NCBI GenBank assembly: GCA_014379345.1
Contig: JACMLY010000076.1
Span: forward strand, 1 to 52,242
Reading direction: 5' to 3'
Length of the DNA stretch: 52,242 nt
Origin: Chitinophagaceae bacterium
GTDB taxonomy: Bacteria > Bacteroidota > Bacteroidia > Chitinophagales > Chitinophagaceae
A program made the position numbers and the translations under genes. Every line of letters starts with the position of its first letter. Within the stretch, counting starts at the first letter, position 1. Below are positions 17,697-25,355 of the stretch, piece after piece. The notes beneath the pieces were generated by a model that did no database searches, had not been told where the DNA came from, and saw only the letters and a list, made by a program, of their open reading frames with translations.

Positions 17697-18191
17697 TTAA
17701 TAACGTCCATCTTTTTTATCTATATGACGACCGATTCCATAACCTACTGCTCCACCGGCAACACCACCGATCACGGCGCCGACTGCACGATTGCGCTTAT
17801 TGATCACGGCGCCTAAGATGGCACCGCCGCCAGCACCAATGGCTGTACCTTTAGCGGCCTTACTCCAACCTTTCTTTGCCGGTGCCTTGGCAGGATAGGA
17901 TGTTGAGGTGTTAGCTGTTCCACCTCCCGATTTCGTTGCGCTTGTTTTAGGCTTTACCTTTCTGGGAGCACTGCTTGTTGCTGCTTTGCTTTCAACTGAG
18001 TTGTATGCGATAGAATTTTTTGCTTGCTTATAGTCATTAAACTCAGCCATATCTTTTTGGGTCTTCCATGCCTGGTATTCCGCTAAACCACTAGTATCAG
18101 CAGTTCTCAATGCCGATGCAGCTGGCTGGGGATTGCTGTTACAAGCCGCCATCACAGCAGCAATTGTAATAATGGATAATGTCTTTTTCAT
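17697..18191 (-). CDS. Glycine-zipper lipoprotein
   Basis: Started at the ATG at 18191, the protein has 164 residues and opens MKKTLSIITIAAVMAACNSN, a signal peptide with a lipobox ending AAC, so it is a lipoprotein. The frame is open 19 codons further upstream, but that would bury the signal. A low-complexity Ala/Thr/Lys/Ser middle (KVKPKTSATKSGGG) is followed by a glycine-zipper domain GTAIGAGGGAILGAVINKRN and AVGAVIGGVAGGAVGYGIGR, typical of YMGG-like/Rick_17kDa surface proteins that insert in or span the envelope. Role is probably structural. The tandem palindrome lies directly after its stop. Confidence 0.82.
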   Translation of the reverse strand: MKKTLSIITIAAVMAACNSNPQPAASALRTADTSGLAEYQAWKTQKDMAEFNDYKQAKNSIAYNSVESKAATSSAPRKVKPKTSATKSGGGTANTSTSYPAKAPAKKGWSKAAKGTAIGAGGGAILGAVINKRNRAVGAVIGGVAGGAVGYGIGRHIDKKDGRY

Positions 18192-18563
18192 AATCTGTGT
18201 TTTTGATAGTATAATTTGTTTCATGTACTTCTGATTTAAGCGTTTCAAATAAGTTTAATCCTTTGATGAAACCAGTAGTGCGGAAAGCATGCCATTAAAT
18301 TGCCGGATGTTAAATAAAATACTATCTCAACCTTAATTAACTGGAAATCAACCCTACGGACTTTGTTTACTTTAACATAAAAGCAGATTGAAGAAGTCAG
18401 ATCAAAAAAAAATATTCTATATAAATCCTTTAACGGTGTCTTCATACAATTACGCCGAGTACACTCAGCAATGATTCTAAAATGTGTTAAATATAAAAAG
18501 GCGGGGTAGACACCCAGCCTTATACAGATAAAACCTATCCGTACACTTGCATATGAAAAATAG
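18192..18563. other. Intergenic region, no intact gene
   Basis: This AT-rich stretch lies between the glycine-zipper lipoprotein start and the TonB-receptor relic. A 66-codon frame at 18245-18445 has no family signature. It should contain the lipoprotein promoter; no clear operator or hairpin was found. Confidence 0.4.
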
Positions 18564-18830
18564 TTATTCTCTCACCTTCAGGTCGTCGTTTGAAACGCCT
18601 AGTTTGCGCGAAACATTTTCTGTAAGCTTTCCGAAATTCCATCTTACGCCAACATTAACGGCGCGTGCCGGTCTGTAATTCAAGTTTTGGGTTTGGAAAT
18701 TGTTGTCTTTGAAAAAACTTCTCCAAACCTGTTCTTTCTGAAAAATATTATAGGCATTTATCGAGCGCGTTAATTTATTTTTCAGAAATTTGTATGAGCC
18801 TCCAAAGGAATACCAGATATTGTTTATTTG
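18564..18830 (-). pseudogene. C-terminal remnant of an outer-membrane beta-barrel (TonB-dependent receptor-like) protein
   Basis: The minus strand from 18830 to the TAA at 18564-18566 stays open for 88 codons but has no start codon and is preceded by an in-frame TAA (18831-18833). The translation reads like the last barrel strands of an OMP_b-brl_3/TonB-receptor protein: NIWYSFGGSYKFLKNKLTRS, then VWRSFFKDNNFQTQNLNYRP, then RAVNVGVRWNFGKLTENVSR followed by KLGVSNDDLKVRE. Full-length members have 700-900 residues, so at least 85 percent is missing. No other fragment of the gene was found nearby. It is a decayed or truncated gene rather than a small protein. Confidence 0.8.
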
Positions 18831-19045
18831 TTATTGATCTCAATAAGACTAACCCCCGAAGAAATATTGCGAAATTTTATATCCACGTTCGTGCCATAAG
18901 ACTAAAGAAATTAGAAAAGGACGGAATGAAGGTTAAATATTTTTTTATTAAATTGACTAGCAGGTTTTAGCATGAAATCCGGAAAGAGAAATGTACACGA
19001 TTGAATGATTGCAATCTGTCGGGCTTAAATACTTACAATTTTATT

Positions 19046-19393
19046 ATGGCTTATAATGAAAAACTCACAAACAGGGTACGGGAGGCGTTGGCACATATCT
19101 CCACTCTTACAGAAAAGAAAATGTTTCGGGGAGTCCTGTTTATGGTGAACGACAAAATGTGTGTTGGTGTTGGAGATAATGAAATAATGTGCCGGTTTGA
19201 TCCCGCCCTTCACGATACCGTACTGGAGAAAGAAGGCTGTAGAGAAATGATCCGTGCAGGACGCACAATAAAGGGATTCGTTTTTGTGAATGAAGAGGCC
19301 TTTAAAACAAAAAAAGAACTTGAGCACTGGTTGAAGCTGGCCCTTGACTTTAATGGAAAAGCGAAAGCGGCCAAAAAAACTAAAAAACGATAA
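19046..19393 (+). CDS. TfoX N-terminal domain protein
   Basis: 115 residues from the ATG at 19046 (MAYNEKLTNRVREALAH). The longer frame begins at a TTG at 19001 and adds residues that do not fit the family. The TfoX_N pattern is clear: EKKMFRGVLFMVNDKMCVGV, then GDNEIMCRFDP, and GRTIKGFVFVNEEAFKTKKE. The Lys-rich tail (KAKAAKKTKKR) is unusual but common in Bacteroidota versions. In gammaproteobacteria TfoX/Sxy controls competence; stand-alone N-domains in this phylum have no proven function. It stands alone between the receptor relic and a convergent T9SS gene. Confidence 0.85.
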   Translation: MAYNEKLTNRVREALAHISTLTEKKMFRGVLFMVNDKMCVGVGDNEIMCRFDPALHDTVLEKEGCREMIRAGRTIKGFVFVNEEAFKTKKELEHWLKLALDFNGKAKAAKKTKKR

Positions 19394-19452
19394 TTGTTCT
19401 TCGAATATTCCATCCAGCTATTACCAAAAAAATTTATTTCTAAAGAATTTTG

Positions 19453-20958
19453 CTACTGAATGAAAATAATCTTTTTAGAAATGATATCAGATCCATCAGA
19501 TAGTATTGCCACATACGAACCGGATGTTTGGGTACCGGTATTTACCTGATGCCTGCGTGATCCACCTCCCAGGTATTGCTGCATTATTTTTGTACCGTTC
19601 ATTGTGTGGATATCTAATTTTACATTGCGGCTGGATCTGTCCGTTTCGATGAATAACATTCCATTCTGCAGAATAGTAGGATACATTTTGGTAGCGGTAA
19701 AATTTTGAGGCGTAAGGCTGATAATTGTTGAATAAACAATGCTGCCATCCTTATCTGCCATGGCGAGCCTGTAATAAGTTGTTCCTGTTAATGAAGTCAG
19801 ATCTTTATAAAAATAAGATTGCGCGGCTGTGATGCCTGTGGCTTCGTCAATTCTCTTAATATCCTGAAAGTTGATACCGTTGTTGCTGCGTTGCACGGTA
19901 AAATGACTGAAGTTCTCAGCGCCTTCTGCTTTCCATTGCAGGCTGGCTTTATCGCCTGAAATAATTCCTGACCAGCTATTCAATTTAATGGGTAATAACG
20001 AAGAAGACATGCTAAAACTTACCCGGTTGCCTCCTCCGCTTTCATAATATTCGAGAACAAGATTGTAAGTACCATTCATGGAAATTGATTGGGTTGTTAT
20101 ATTGTAAGGATGGTCTGTCCAGTTATTAATTACCCAGGTAACGCCGCCATCGATGCTGAAACGGTAACCATCATCTCCCCCAATCGTAAAAATATAGGTT
20201 CCAGGAGCAAAAACTCTTTGCAATCTGTATCGCACGCTGAATTGCTCCGTTTGAATGGAACAGTTGCTGGTTGTGTAAGTAGTATTGGAACCACCGAAGC
20301 TTTCATCGAAATTGATATCTGCTTCCGTTCCTTTTACCACAACACCTTTATAGACATTAAAATTAGTACCCTGGTAATGATAACCATTCCATCCGCCCGT
20401 TCCGTAGCTTGCAGGATTGCCATTGCCAACACATGCAGGCGCCACAACGAAGGAAAGCCTGTTCTGCCCGGAATTTTCATAATACTCCAACACTAAATTG
20501 TAATTACCATTCAGGTGAACTGTATATGTACGGGTAGTATACGATTGTAAATTCCATGCATCGATAACCCAGGTAACGCCTCCATCAAGACTCAGGCGAA
20601 AACCGTCATCACCGCCGACTGTGAAAATATAATCACCATTTGAAAAGTTCTTAGCGAGTTTGTAACGCATTGAAAATTGATCGGTATATACGGCGCAACC
20701 GTTCGTTGCATAATTTACCTGATCGCCACCAAAAGATTCATCAAAGTCTGGGCTTGAGGAATTGCCTTCTGTGATATATCCGTTATATGTATTGAAAGTC
20801 AGTCCCTGATAAGCATATCCGATCCAGGTGTTATTGGTACCGTAGGATGTTTGATCCCCCTGTGGCGTGCACGACTGACTGAATAGCTTTAGGCCGAACA
20901 TAATCAGGAATGAAAGAAGCAGGAGAACTTTTAAAAGGGGTAAGGACACTTTCTTCAT
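19453..20958 (-). CDS. Secreted protein with two PA14-like repeats and a T9SS sorting domain
   Basis: 501 residues with a signal peptide (1-28, ending LFSQS). Two homologous units follow, about 30-175 and 176-325, each with YxYQGxxFNxYxG, NFDESFGG-type, YIFTVGGDDGFRLSLDGG / YIFTIGGDDGYRFSIDGG and YNLVLEYYE signatures. These are PA14-like beta-sandwiches, probably carbohydrate or surface binding. A fibronectin-type linker (LPIKLNSWSG) leads to a T9SS type A C-terminal domain (about 425-501, ending SKKIIFIQ). The duplication is internal and in register. No catalytic residues are seen; adhesion is the likely role. It is monocistronic and convergent with the TfoX gene. Confidence 0.85.
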   Translation of the reverse strand: MKKVSLPLLKVLLLLSFLIMFGLKLFSQSCTPQGDQTSYGTNNTWIGYAYQGLTFNTYNGYITEGNSSSPDFDESFGGDQVNYATNGCAVYTDQFSMRYKLAKNFSNGDYIFTVGGDDGFRLSLDGGVTWVIDAWNLQSYTTRTYTVHLNGNYNLVLEYYENSGQNRLSFVVAPACVGNGNPASYGTGGWNGYHYQGTNFNVYKGVVVKGTEADINFDESFGGSNTTYTTSNCSIQTEQFSVRYRLQRVFAPGTYIFTIGGDDGYRFSIDGGVTWVINNWTDHPYNITTQSISMNGTYNLVLEYYESGGGNRVSFSMSSSLLPIKLNSWSGIISGDKASLQWKAEGAENFSHFTVQRSNNGINFQDIKRIDEATGITAAQSYFYKDLTSLTGTTYYRLAMADKDGSIVYSTIISLTPQNFTATKMYPTILQNGMLFIETDRSSRNVKLDIHTMNGTKIMQQYLGGGSRRHQVNTGTQTSGSYVAILSDGSDIISKKIIFIQ

Positions 20959-21186
20959 AAGATCGGTTTAACACTACACTGTAAAACGATCTTCGTACCA
21001 GAGTATAAGAGTGTGCTGATGTGGTTGTTACAATCCAATTAACACAACATGTTTTCCTACCCCCGGAATAGTTTCTTTATTTGGGAATTTACCCTATGAG
21101 GCTCTGTCATATTAATAACCCTTAAAAACTACCGTATATTTAAGTTTTGAGGCTTCCGGAAGGATATTCAACCCGTAGTATCAAAC

Positions 21187-22026
21187 ATGACAAAAAACTG
21201 CAAAAATTGTGGCACTCTGTTACATGGCAAGCATTGTTTCAACTGCGGACAAAAGACCATACTTCCAGAAGACAAAAAACTTCATCATCTTGTTTCAGAA
21301 TTTTTTCACCACTTAACGCATCTCGACGGCAAGTTTCTTACAACCTTAAAAAAGATCCTGTTTACCCCTGGAAGAGTTACCCGTGATATTTCATTAGGAA
21401 TAACGGTCCCTTATTTTAAGGTGAGCGCGTTATTCCTCGTTGGCACCATTATCTGCTTTTTATTGCCGGAGGGCATTACTGTAATTACTCCTGCCAATGA
21501 AAGTTTTCAGAGCCAGATAAAAAAAAGTGAATACCGCGAATGGAAGACCGGATTTGCAGAAAAAAAGAGTCAGTCAAAAAAAATAAGCATGGCTGATTTG
21601 GAATCGAGGTACAACCGCAGACAACATGATTACGGAAAATTGCTCGTCCTTTTATTTATACCCTTGCTCATTCCGGTTTTGTGGGTAGTCAGCCTGCTGG
21701 TCAAAAAATTCAATCCGCATAACTCTTTTACGGCGTATGATTTGGGTATGGCTTCGTTAGAGATCAATTCCATCATTCTATATGAATTCTACCTCATAAC
21801 CGGAATTGGTATCTGGATCTTAACTTCCATCTATCCGAGTGATAAGATAACGATGGCAGGTTTTCTGATTTCGGTTCCGGTGTTATTGTTTTTGCTTTTT
21901 TCTTTTTTCAGAAGAGCTTATCAAATTAAATGGTGGCAGGCGATCATTTGCCTGGCTATGCTGGTAGTGCCGTATATCTATATCTGGAATTTTTACGGGC
22001 TGCTATGCTTTTTGATTTTTATTTAA
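21187..22026 (+). CDS. DUF3667 membrane protein with N-terminal zinc ribbon
   Basis: 279 residues from ATG 21187. The N-terminus is a small zinc ribbon, CKNCGTLLHGKHCFNCGQ, with Cys5, Cys8, Cys17 and Cys20. It is followed by FHHLTHLDGKFLTTLKKIL and FTPGRVTRDI, the signature of DUF3667. About four or five membrane segments follow (around 83-100, 155-175, 190-215, 220-240, 250-279). The protein is an inner-membrane protein of unknown function found widely in Bacteroidota. No partner gene is adjacent; the next gene is convergent. Confidence 0.85.
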   Translation: MTKNCKNCGTLLHGKHCFNCGQKTILPEDKKLHHLVSEFFHHLTHLDGKFLTTLKKILFTPGRVTRDISLGITVPYFKVSALFLVGTIICFLLPEGITVITPANESFQSQIKKSEYREWKTGFAEKKSQSKKISMADLESRYNRRQHDYGKLLVLLFIPLLIPVLWVVSLLVKKFNPHNSFTAYDLGMASLEINSIILYEFYLITGIGIWILTSIYPSDKITMAGFLISVPVLLFLLFSFFRRAYQIKWWQAIICLAMLVVPYIYIWNFYGLLCFLIFI

Positions 22027-22061
22027 GAAATTAATAGCCCCAGTGATAACCCCTATTGGAA

Positions 22062-22475
22062 TTAATTGATTTTCCGATAAGTCACCCGATAATCGGCTGA
22101 CATAAAATGAAGGACCTGGTAAAGTTTTACGCTGAATACCTTGTCGGCAATTGTCCATTGAAAACTTTCTACGTTCAAAAAATCAGTACTGGCACCGGAA
22201 TAATCTTTAAAGCTTAGTTTGCCATTTTCATACCTGTATTCCGTTTCAGCATGCGAAGGCCAATTCGGACCCGGAGAGCCAGCAGAATAAAAGCTCAGCA
22301 TATTTTTTCCATTCTTGGTAAAAAAAACAAGTGTATCAGCCGGTTGCCTTCCTTGTATATCTCCTTCTGTCACCCAAATTCCCTTCAACCCGGAAGTTGT
22401 TTTATCGATTGCAGCTTGTTTTAAGCAACCTGCGAGCAAGGTGGCAGCAATTATCAGGCATAAAGTTTTTGACAT
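22062..22475 (-). CDS. Hypothetical lipoprotein
   Basis: 137 residues. The N-terminus MSKTLCLIIAATLLAGCLKQ is a lipoprotein signal with lipobox LAGC. The mature domain has LKGIWVTEGDIQGRQPADTL, FFTKNGKNMLSFYSAGSP and a terminal strand SADYRVTYRKIN, which resembles lipocalin-like or DUF-type small beta-barrels that begin with a G-x-W motif. No specific family is claimed. It is transcribed away from the MBL-fold gene; the shared upstream region contains an inverted repeat. Confidence 0.65.
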   Translation of the reverse strand: MSKTLCLIIAATLLAGCLKQAAIDKTTSGLKGIWVTEGDIQGRQPADTLVFFTKNGKNMLSFYSAGSPGPNWPSHAETEYRYENGKLSFKDYSGASTDFLNVESFQWTIADKVFSVKLYQVLHFMSADYRVTYRKIN

Positions 22476-22557
22476 GAAATATTTATTTATCAGGACATAT
22501 AAAATTTTTGAAGCGTTGCACTTGTTCCTGAATTTATGTAAGTCTCCACTTCATTTT

Positions 22558-22606
22558 GGCCGCAAATACACGAATTAATTCGTGCTAATTCGTGTAATCC
22601 GTGGCA
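22558..22606. repeat. Inverted repeat of AATTCGTG words in a divergent promoter region
   Basis: GCCGCAAATACACGAATTA (22558) pairs with TAATTCGTGTAATCCGTGGC to its right with few mismatches, and the middle adds a further TTCGTGC copy. It lies between the divergent starts of the lipoprotein (22475) and the MBL hydrolase (22641). Its sequence words belong to a dispersed class seen in several gaps here. Confidence 0.75.
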
Positions 22607-22640
22607 AATTGCCGAAAATCCGGTTAATTTGCCTTTTCAT

Positions 22641-23474
22641 ATGTCTTTATTCATTACCTCATTGAATTCGGGAAGCAATGGCAATTGCTATTATATCGGC
22701 AACGATAAAGAAGCGATCCTGGTAGATGCCGGCATATCCTGCCGCGAAATAGAAATCCGGATGAAACGCCTCGGATTATTGATGCAAAAGGTGAAAGCGA
22801 TTTTCGTATCGCACGAGCATCACGATCATATTAAAGGCATACACACGCTGGCAAAAAAACATCAGCTACCGGTCTATATTACCGAGGCCACCAAAAAAAA
22901 TGGAAAACTTAATCTGCAGAAAAATTTGGTAATTTCTTTTGCCGCCCATGAACCGGTGGTTATCGGGGATCTCGTGATTATTCCATTTCCAAAGCTGCAC
23001 GATGCATCAGACCCGTACAGCTTTGTCATTTCCTGTAAGGAAATTAAGGTAGGAGTATTTACAGATATAGGAGCGGCTTGCCCACATGTAATAAAATATT
23101 TTCAGCAGTGCCATGCTGCTTTTCTGGAAGCGAACTACGATGAGGCTATGTTGGAAAATGGAAATTATCCTTACTTTTTAAAGACCCGTATCCGCGGAGG
23201 CATGGGACATTTATCAAACAGGCAGGCGCTGGAGCTTTTCAATTCTCACAAGCCCGCCTTTATGAGCCATTTATTCCTTTCCCATCTTTCAAAAAATAAC
23301 AATTGCCCTGATCTTGTTGGATCATTATTTAATAAACATGCCGGCGATGTTAAAGTGATCGTTGCATCGAGGTATGCAGAAACTGCCGTTTATCATATCC
23401 GGAATACAAATAACCAGGATCAGAAGTTTCGCCAGTCATTCGTTCCGCGACAGCTTTCCTTTTCATTCGCTTAA
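22641..23474 (+). CDS. MBL-fold metallo-hydrolase, WalJ/YycJ type
   Basis: 277 residues from the ATG at 22641 (MSLFITSLNSGSNGNCYYIG); an ATG four codons earlier is possible but less typical. The metal motif is FVSHEHHDHIKG, with further metal-binding residues in KLHDASDPYSF, GVFTDIGAA and LFLSHLSKNN. The opening SLNSGSNGNCYYI and the AGISCREIEIRMKRLGL segment identify the YycJ/WalJ branch, an exonuclease-like enzyme linked in Firmicutes to cell-wall and replication control. It is usually a cytoplasmic 5'-3' exonuclease, inferred from homologs. It is monocistronic. Confidence 0.88.
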   Translation: MSLFITSLNSGSNGNCYYIGNDKEAILVDAGISCREIEIRMKRLGLLMQKVKAIFVSHEHHDHIKGIHTLAKKHQLPVYITEATKKNGKLNLQKNLVISFAAHEPVVIGDLVIIPFPKLHDASDPYSFVISCKEIKVGVFTDIGAACPHVIKYFQQCHAAFLEANYDEAMLENGNYPYFLKTRIRGGMGHLSNRQALELFNSHKPAFMSHLFLSHLSKNNNCPDLVGSLFNKHAGDVKVIVASRYAETAVYHIRNTNNQDQKFRQSFVPRQLSFSFA

Positions 23475-23633
23475 CATTAATTAAATAATTACGCTTCTGG
23501 CGGTAATGATCAGTCGCGGATATAGTTCCTCGTACTGGCTTAGACTTGAAGTTTTCTCGAGCCTCTGAATTGTATGTTCTGTAAATCTTTCAATTTGTTT
23601 CTAATACGTTGCGGACAAATCCCAAATAACCAA

Positions 23634-23700
23634 TGTCGCAATTAGCCCTGTAGATTGGCGGATTGTACCCCTGAATAATTAACCAGAGAGATTAATTTTA
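23634..23700 (+). promoter_or_regulatory. Putative GlxA/AraC operator A with -7 box, upstream of the SDR operon
   Basis: Two TGNCG half-sites in direct orientation start at 23634 (TGTCGCAATT) and 23656 (TGGCGGATTG), 22 bp apart. The block ends in ACCCC at 23667-23671, and TAATTTTA, a near match to the Bacteroidota -7 element TANNTTTG, begins 22 bases later at 23693. Sites B and C have the same arrangement. Transcription would begin near 23706, leaving a leader of about 175 bases. The rest of the 406-bp gap (23475-23880) shows no gene. Confidence 0.6.
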
Positions 23701-23880
23701 ACTATTGATAAAATTTATTTATCCATGCCTTTTTCCTACCGGTGACTGGACCGATCCAGTGCTTTCCTTTTCAATATCCATGCTTTCTTCCGGTGAGCTG
23801 ATATTGATTGTTTCTTCAAAACATACTGATTCGGCCTGCAGATCTAAATTATTAATCATCTACCCAAAAAAAAAAACATT

Positions 23881-24666
23881 ATGTTGCTTAAAAATAAAAA
23901 TGCGGTGATATATGGTGGGGGCGGAGCTATTGGAGGAGCTGTTGCGCGCGCTTTTGCGCAAGAGGGAGCAAAAGTTTTTCTCGCCGGCCGGACCCTGGCA
24001 TCACTGGAAAAAGTACGCAATGATATAATCGGCTCAGGAGGAATAGCCGAAATAGCGCAGGTTGATGCCATGAATGAAAAAGAAATTGAAATGCATGCGA
24101 ATGAAGTGGTAAAGACGGTAGGAAGTATTGATATTTCTTTCAATGCCATTAGCCTGGCAGATGTACAGGGAAAACCTCTTGCCGACATGACGCAGGAAAA
24201 TTTTTCACAACCGGTCATGAATGCCATGCAAACACAATTTTTAACAGCTACCAACGCCGCACGACACATGATGAAGCAGGGTTCGGGAGTAATACTGGCC
24301 ATTACCGCCAATGCAGCCCGCCATCCATATCCCAATGTTGGTGGTTTCGGGGTTGCATGCGCGGCAATTGAAGGACTTTGTCGCCAACTTGCCCTGGAAC
24401 TGGGTTCTCAAGGAATTCGCATTGTATGTATTCGATCTTCAGGTTCACCGGATGCTCCGGGTGTAGACGAAGTTTTCCGACAGCATGCGAAGAATGCCGG
24501 CATTTCCAGGGAAGAGTTTGAAGAAAAATTTGCAGAAACAACTCTTTTGAAACGTTTGCCAAAACTTGCTGAAGTAGCCAACGCGGCCGTGCTGATGGCC
24601 TCAGATCACGCAAGTGCAATAACAGGCGCAATAGCCAATGTTACCTGCGGTGAAATCGTTGATTAG
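23881..24666 (+). CDS. Short-chain dehydrogenase/reductase-fold protein with a degenerate active site
   Basis: 261 residues. The Rossmann start is AVIYGGGGAIGGAVARAFAQ with the glycine-rich loop, followed by an Arg-containing strand VFLAGRTLASLEKV and an FNAISLADVQ strand in place of the usual NNAG. The SDR catalytic residues are missing: where Ser-Tyr-x-x-x-Lys is expected the protein has Ala143, Phe156 and Cys160 (GGFGVACAAIEGL). The cofactor site looks intact, so it may bind NAD(P) without standard redox chemistry, or use a different mechanism. The DUF1579 gene follows after 27 bases and is probably co-transcribed. Operator A lies upstream, which ties it to the AraC-type regulator. Confidence 0.83.
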   Translation: MLLKNKNAVIYGGGGAIGGAVARAFAQEGAKVFLAGRTLASLEKVRNDIIGSGGIAEIAQVDAMNEKEIEMHANEVVKTVGSIDISFNAISLADVQGKPLADMTQENFSQPVMNAMQTQFLTATNAARHMMKQGSGVILAITANAARHPYPNVGGFGVACAAIEGLCRQLALELGSQGIRIVCIRSSGSPDAPGVDEVFRQHAKNAGISREEFEEKFAETTLLKRLPKLAEVANAAVLMASDHASAITGAIANVTCGEIVD

Positions 24667-24693
24667 GTTGATGATCATAAATTATAAAATATC

Positions 24694-25215
24694 ATGATGG
24701 AAACAAATGCTCTAAAAAGTTTGAATCAAAAACAGCAGGACCCTAAAGCAGACCGTACACAGGCGCAACCACCAAAACCAAGTGCCGGGCACAGGCGCCT
24801 GGACGTATTTGTGGGCAAATGGAATGGAAAGGGTGAGAATAAGGAAGGTGCTCCTGTCCTGGCAGGTGCACCGGTAACGACAAAGGAACTGTATGAATGG
24901 CTATCAGGAAAGTTTTTTCTGATCCATTATGGAGAAATGCACTTTGTCGACCAGGAACTCAATGCTATACGTATCATTGGATATGATGAACTCAATCATC
25001 AATACAGTATGGATTGCTTCGATAGCACAGGCTTTTATCGCAGATACCTGGGAACTGTAAACGAAGATAGTTGGAAGTTTACAGGAGAATCGGAACGGGT
25101 CGAGATTACAATTAAAGATAATGGAAACACAATGATCGTGCATTGGGAGATTAAAACCGACGGCTTAAACTGGTTACCGCTATGTGAGTTTAGGGCCTTT
25201 AAAGAAAGCGATTAG
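24694..25215 (+). CDS. DUF1579-like protein (copy 1)
   Basis: 173 residues. After a Gln/Lys-rich tail of about 35 residues the domain begins RRLDVFVGKWNGKGENKEG and continues KELYEWLSGKFFLIHYGEMH, IRIIGYDELNHQYSMDCFDS, WKFTGESERVEITI and MIVHWEIKTDG, the DUF1579 beta-barrel pattern. Copy 2 (27687-28175) matches it element by element (VFAGRWNTEGK, EWLEGGYFLVHY, IEIIGYDAEGN, WTFRGKSERATIVI). Lipocalin-like ligand binding is a family guess. It is the second gene of the SDR operon and ends before an inverted repeat shared with the convergent regulator gene. Confidence 0.78.
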   Translation: MMETNALKSLNQKQQDPKADRTQAQPPKPSAGHRRLDVFVGKWNGKGENKEGAPVLAGAPVTTKELYEWLSGKFFLIHYGEMHFVDQELNAIRIIGYDELNHQYSMDCFDSTGFYRRYLGTVNEDSWKFTGESERVEITIKDNGNTMIVHWEIKTDGLNWLPLCEFRAFKESD

Positions 25216-25225
25216 TCGCATTTCT

Positions 25226-25337
25226 ATATTCTTCCTATGTCCCTATGATTCTATGTGGTAAAAAAATCCTGCACAGTTTTGAAACTTACCCAGGGCAGTC
25301 AGTTTACCACATAAAATTATAGGAAGAACATAGATAT
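25226..25337. repeat. Inverted repeat between convergent genes (CTATGTGGTAAA family)
   Basis: Left arm 25226-25262 (contains CTTCCTATG and CTATGTGGTAAA) and right arm 25303-25337 (TTTACCACATA, TAGGAAGAACATAG) pair with gaps around a 40-base spacer. It lies between the stops of the DUF1579 gene and the leftward regulator gene, so it can serve as a two-way terminator. The same words form the perfect stem at 49363-49423 and the pair at 47213-47315. Confidence 0.78.
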
Positions 25338-25355
25338 TGGTAAATTGCAATATTA

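Noticed and set aside
18245..18445. 66-codon leftward frame
   Set aside because: It has no family signature or start signal and lies in AT-rich intergenic DNA before the glycine-zipper gene.
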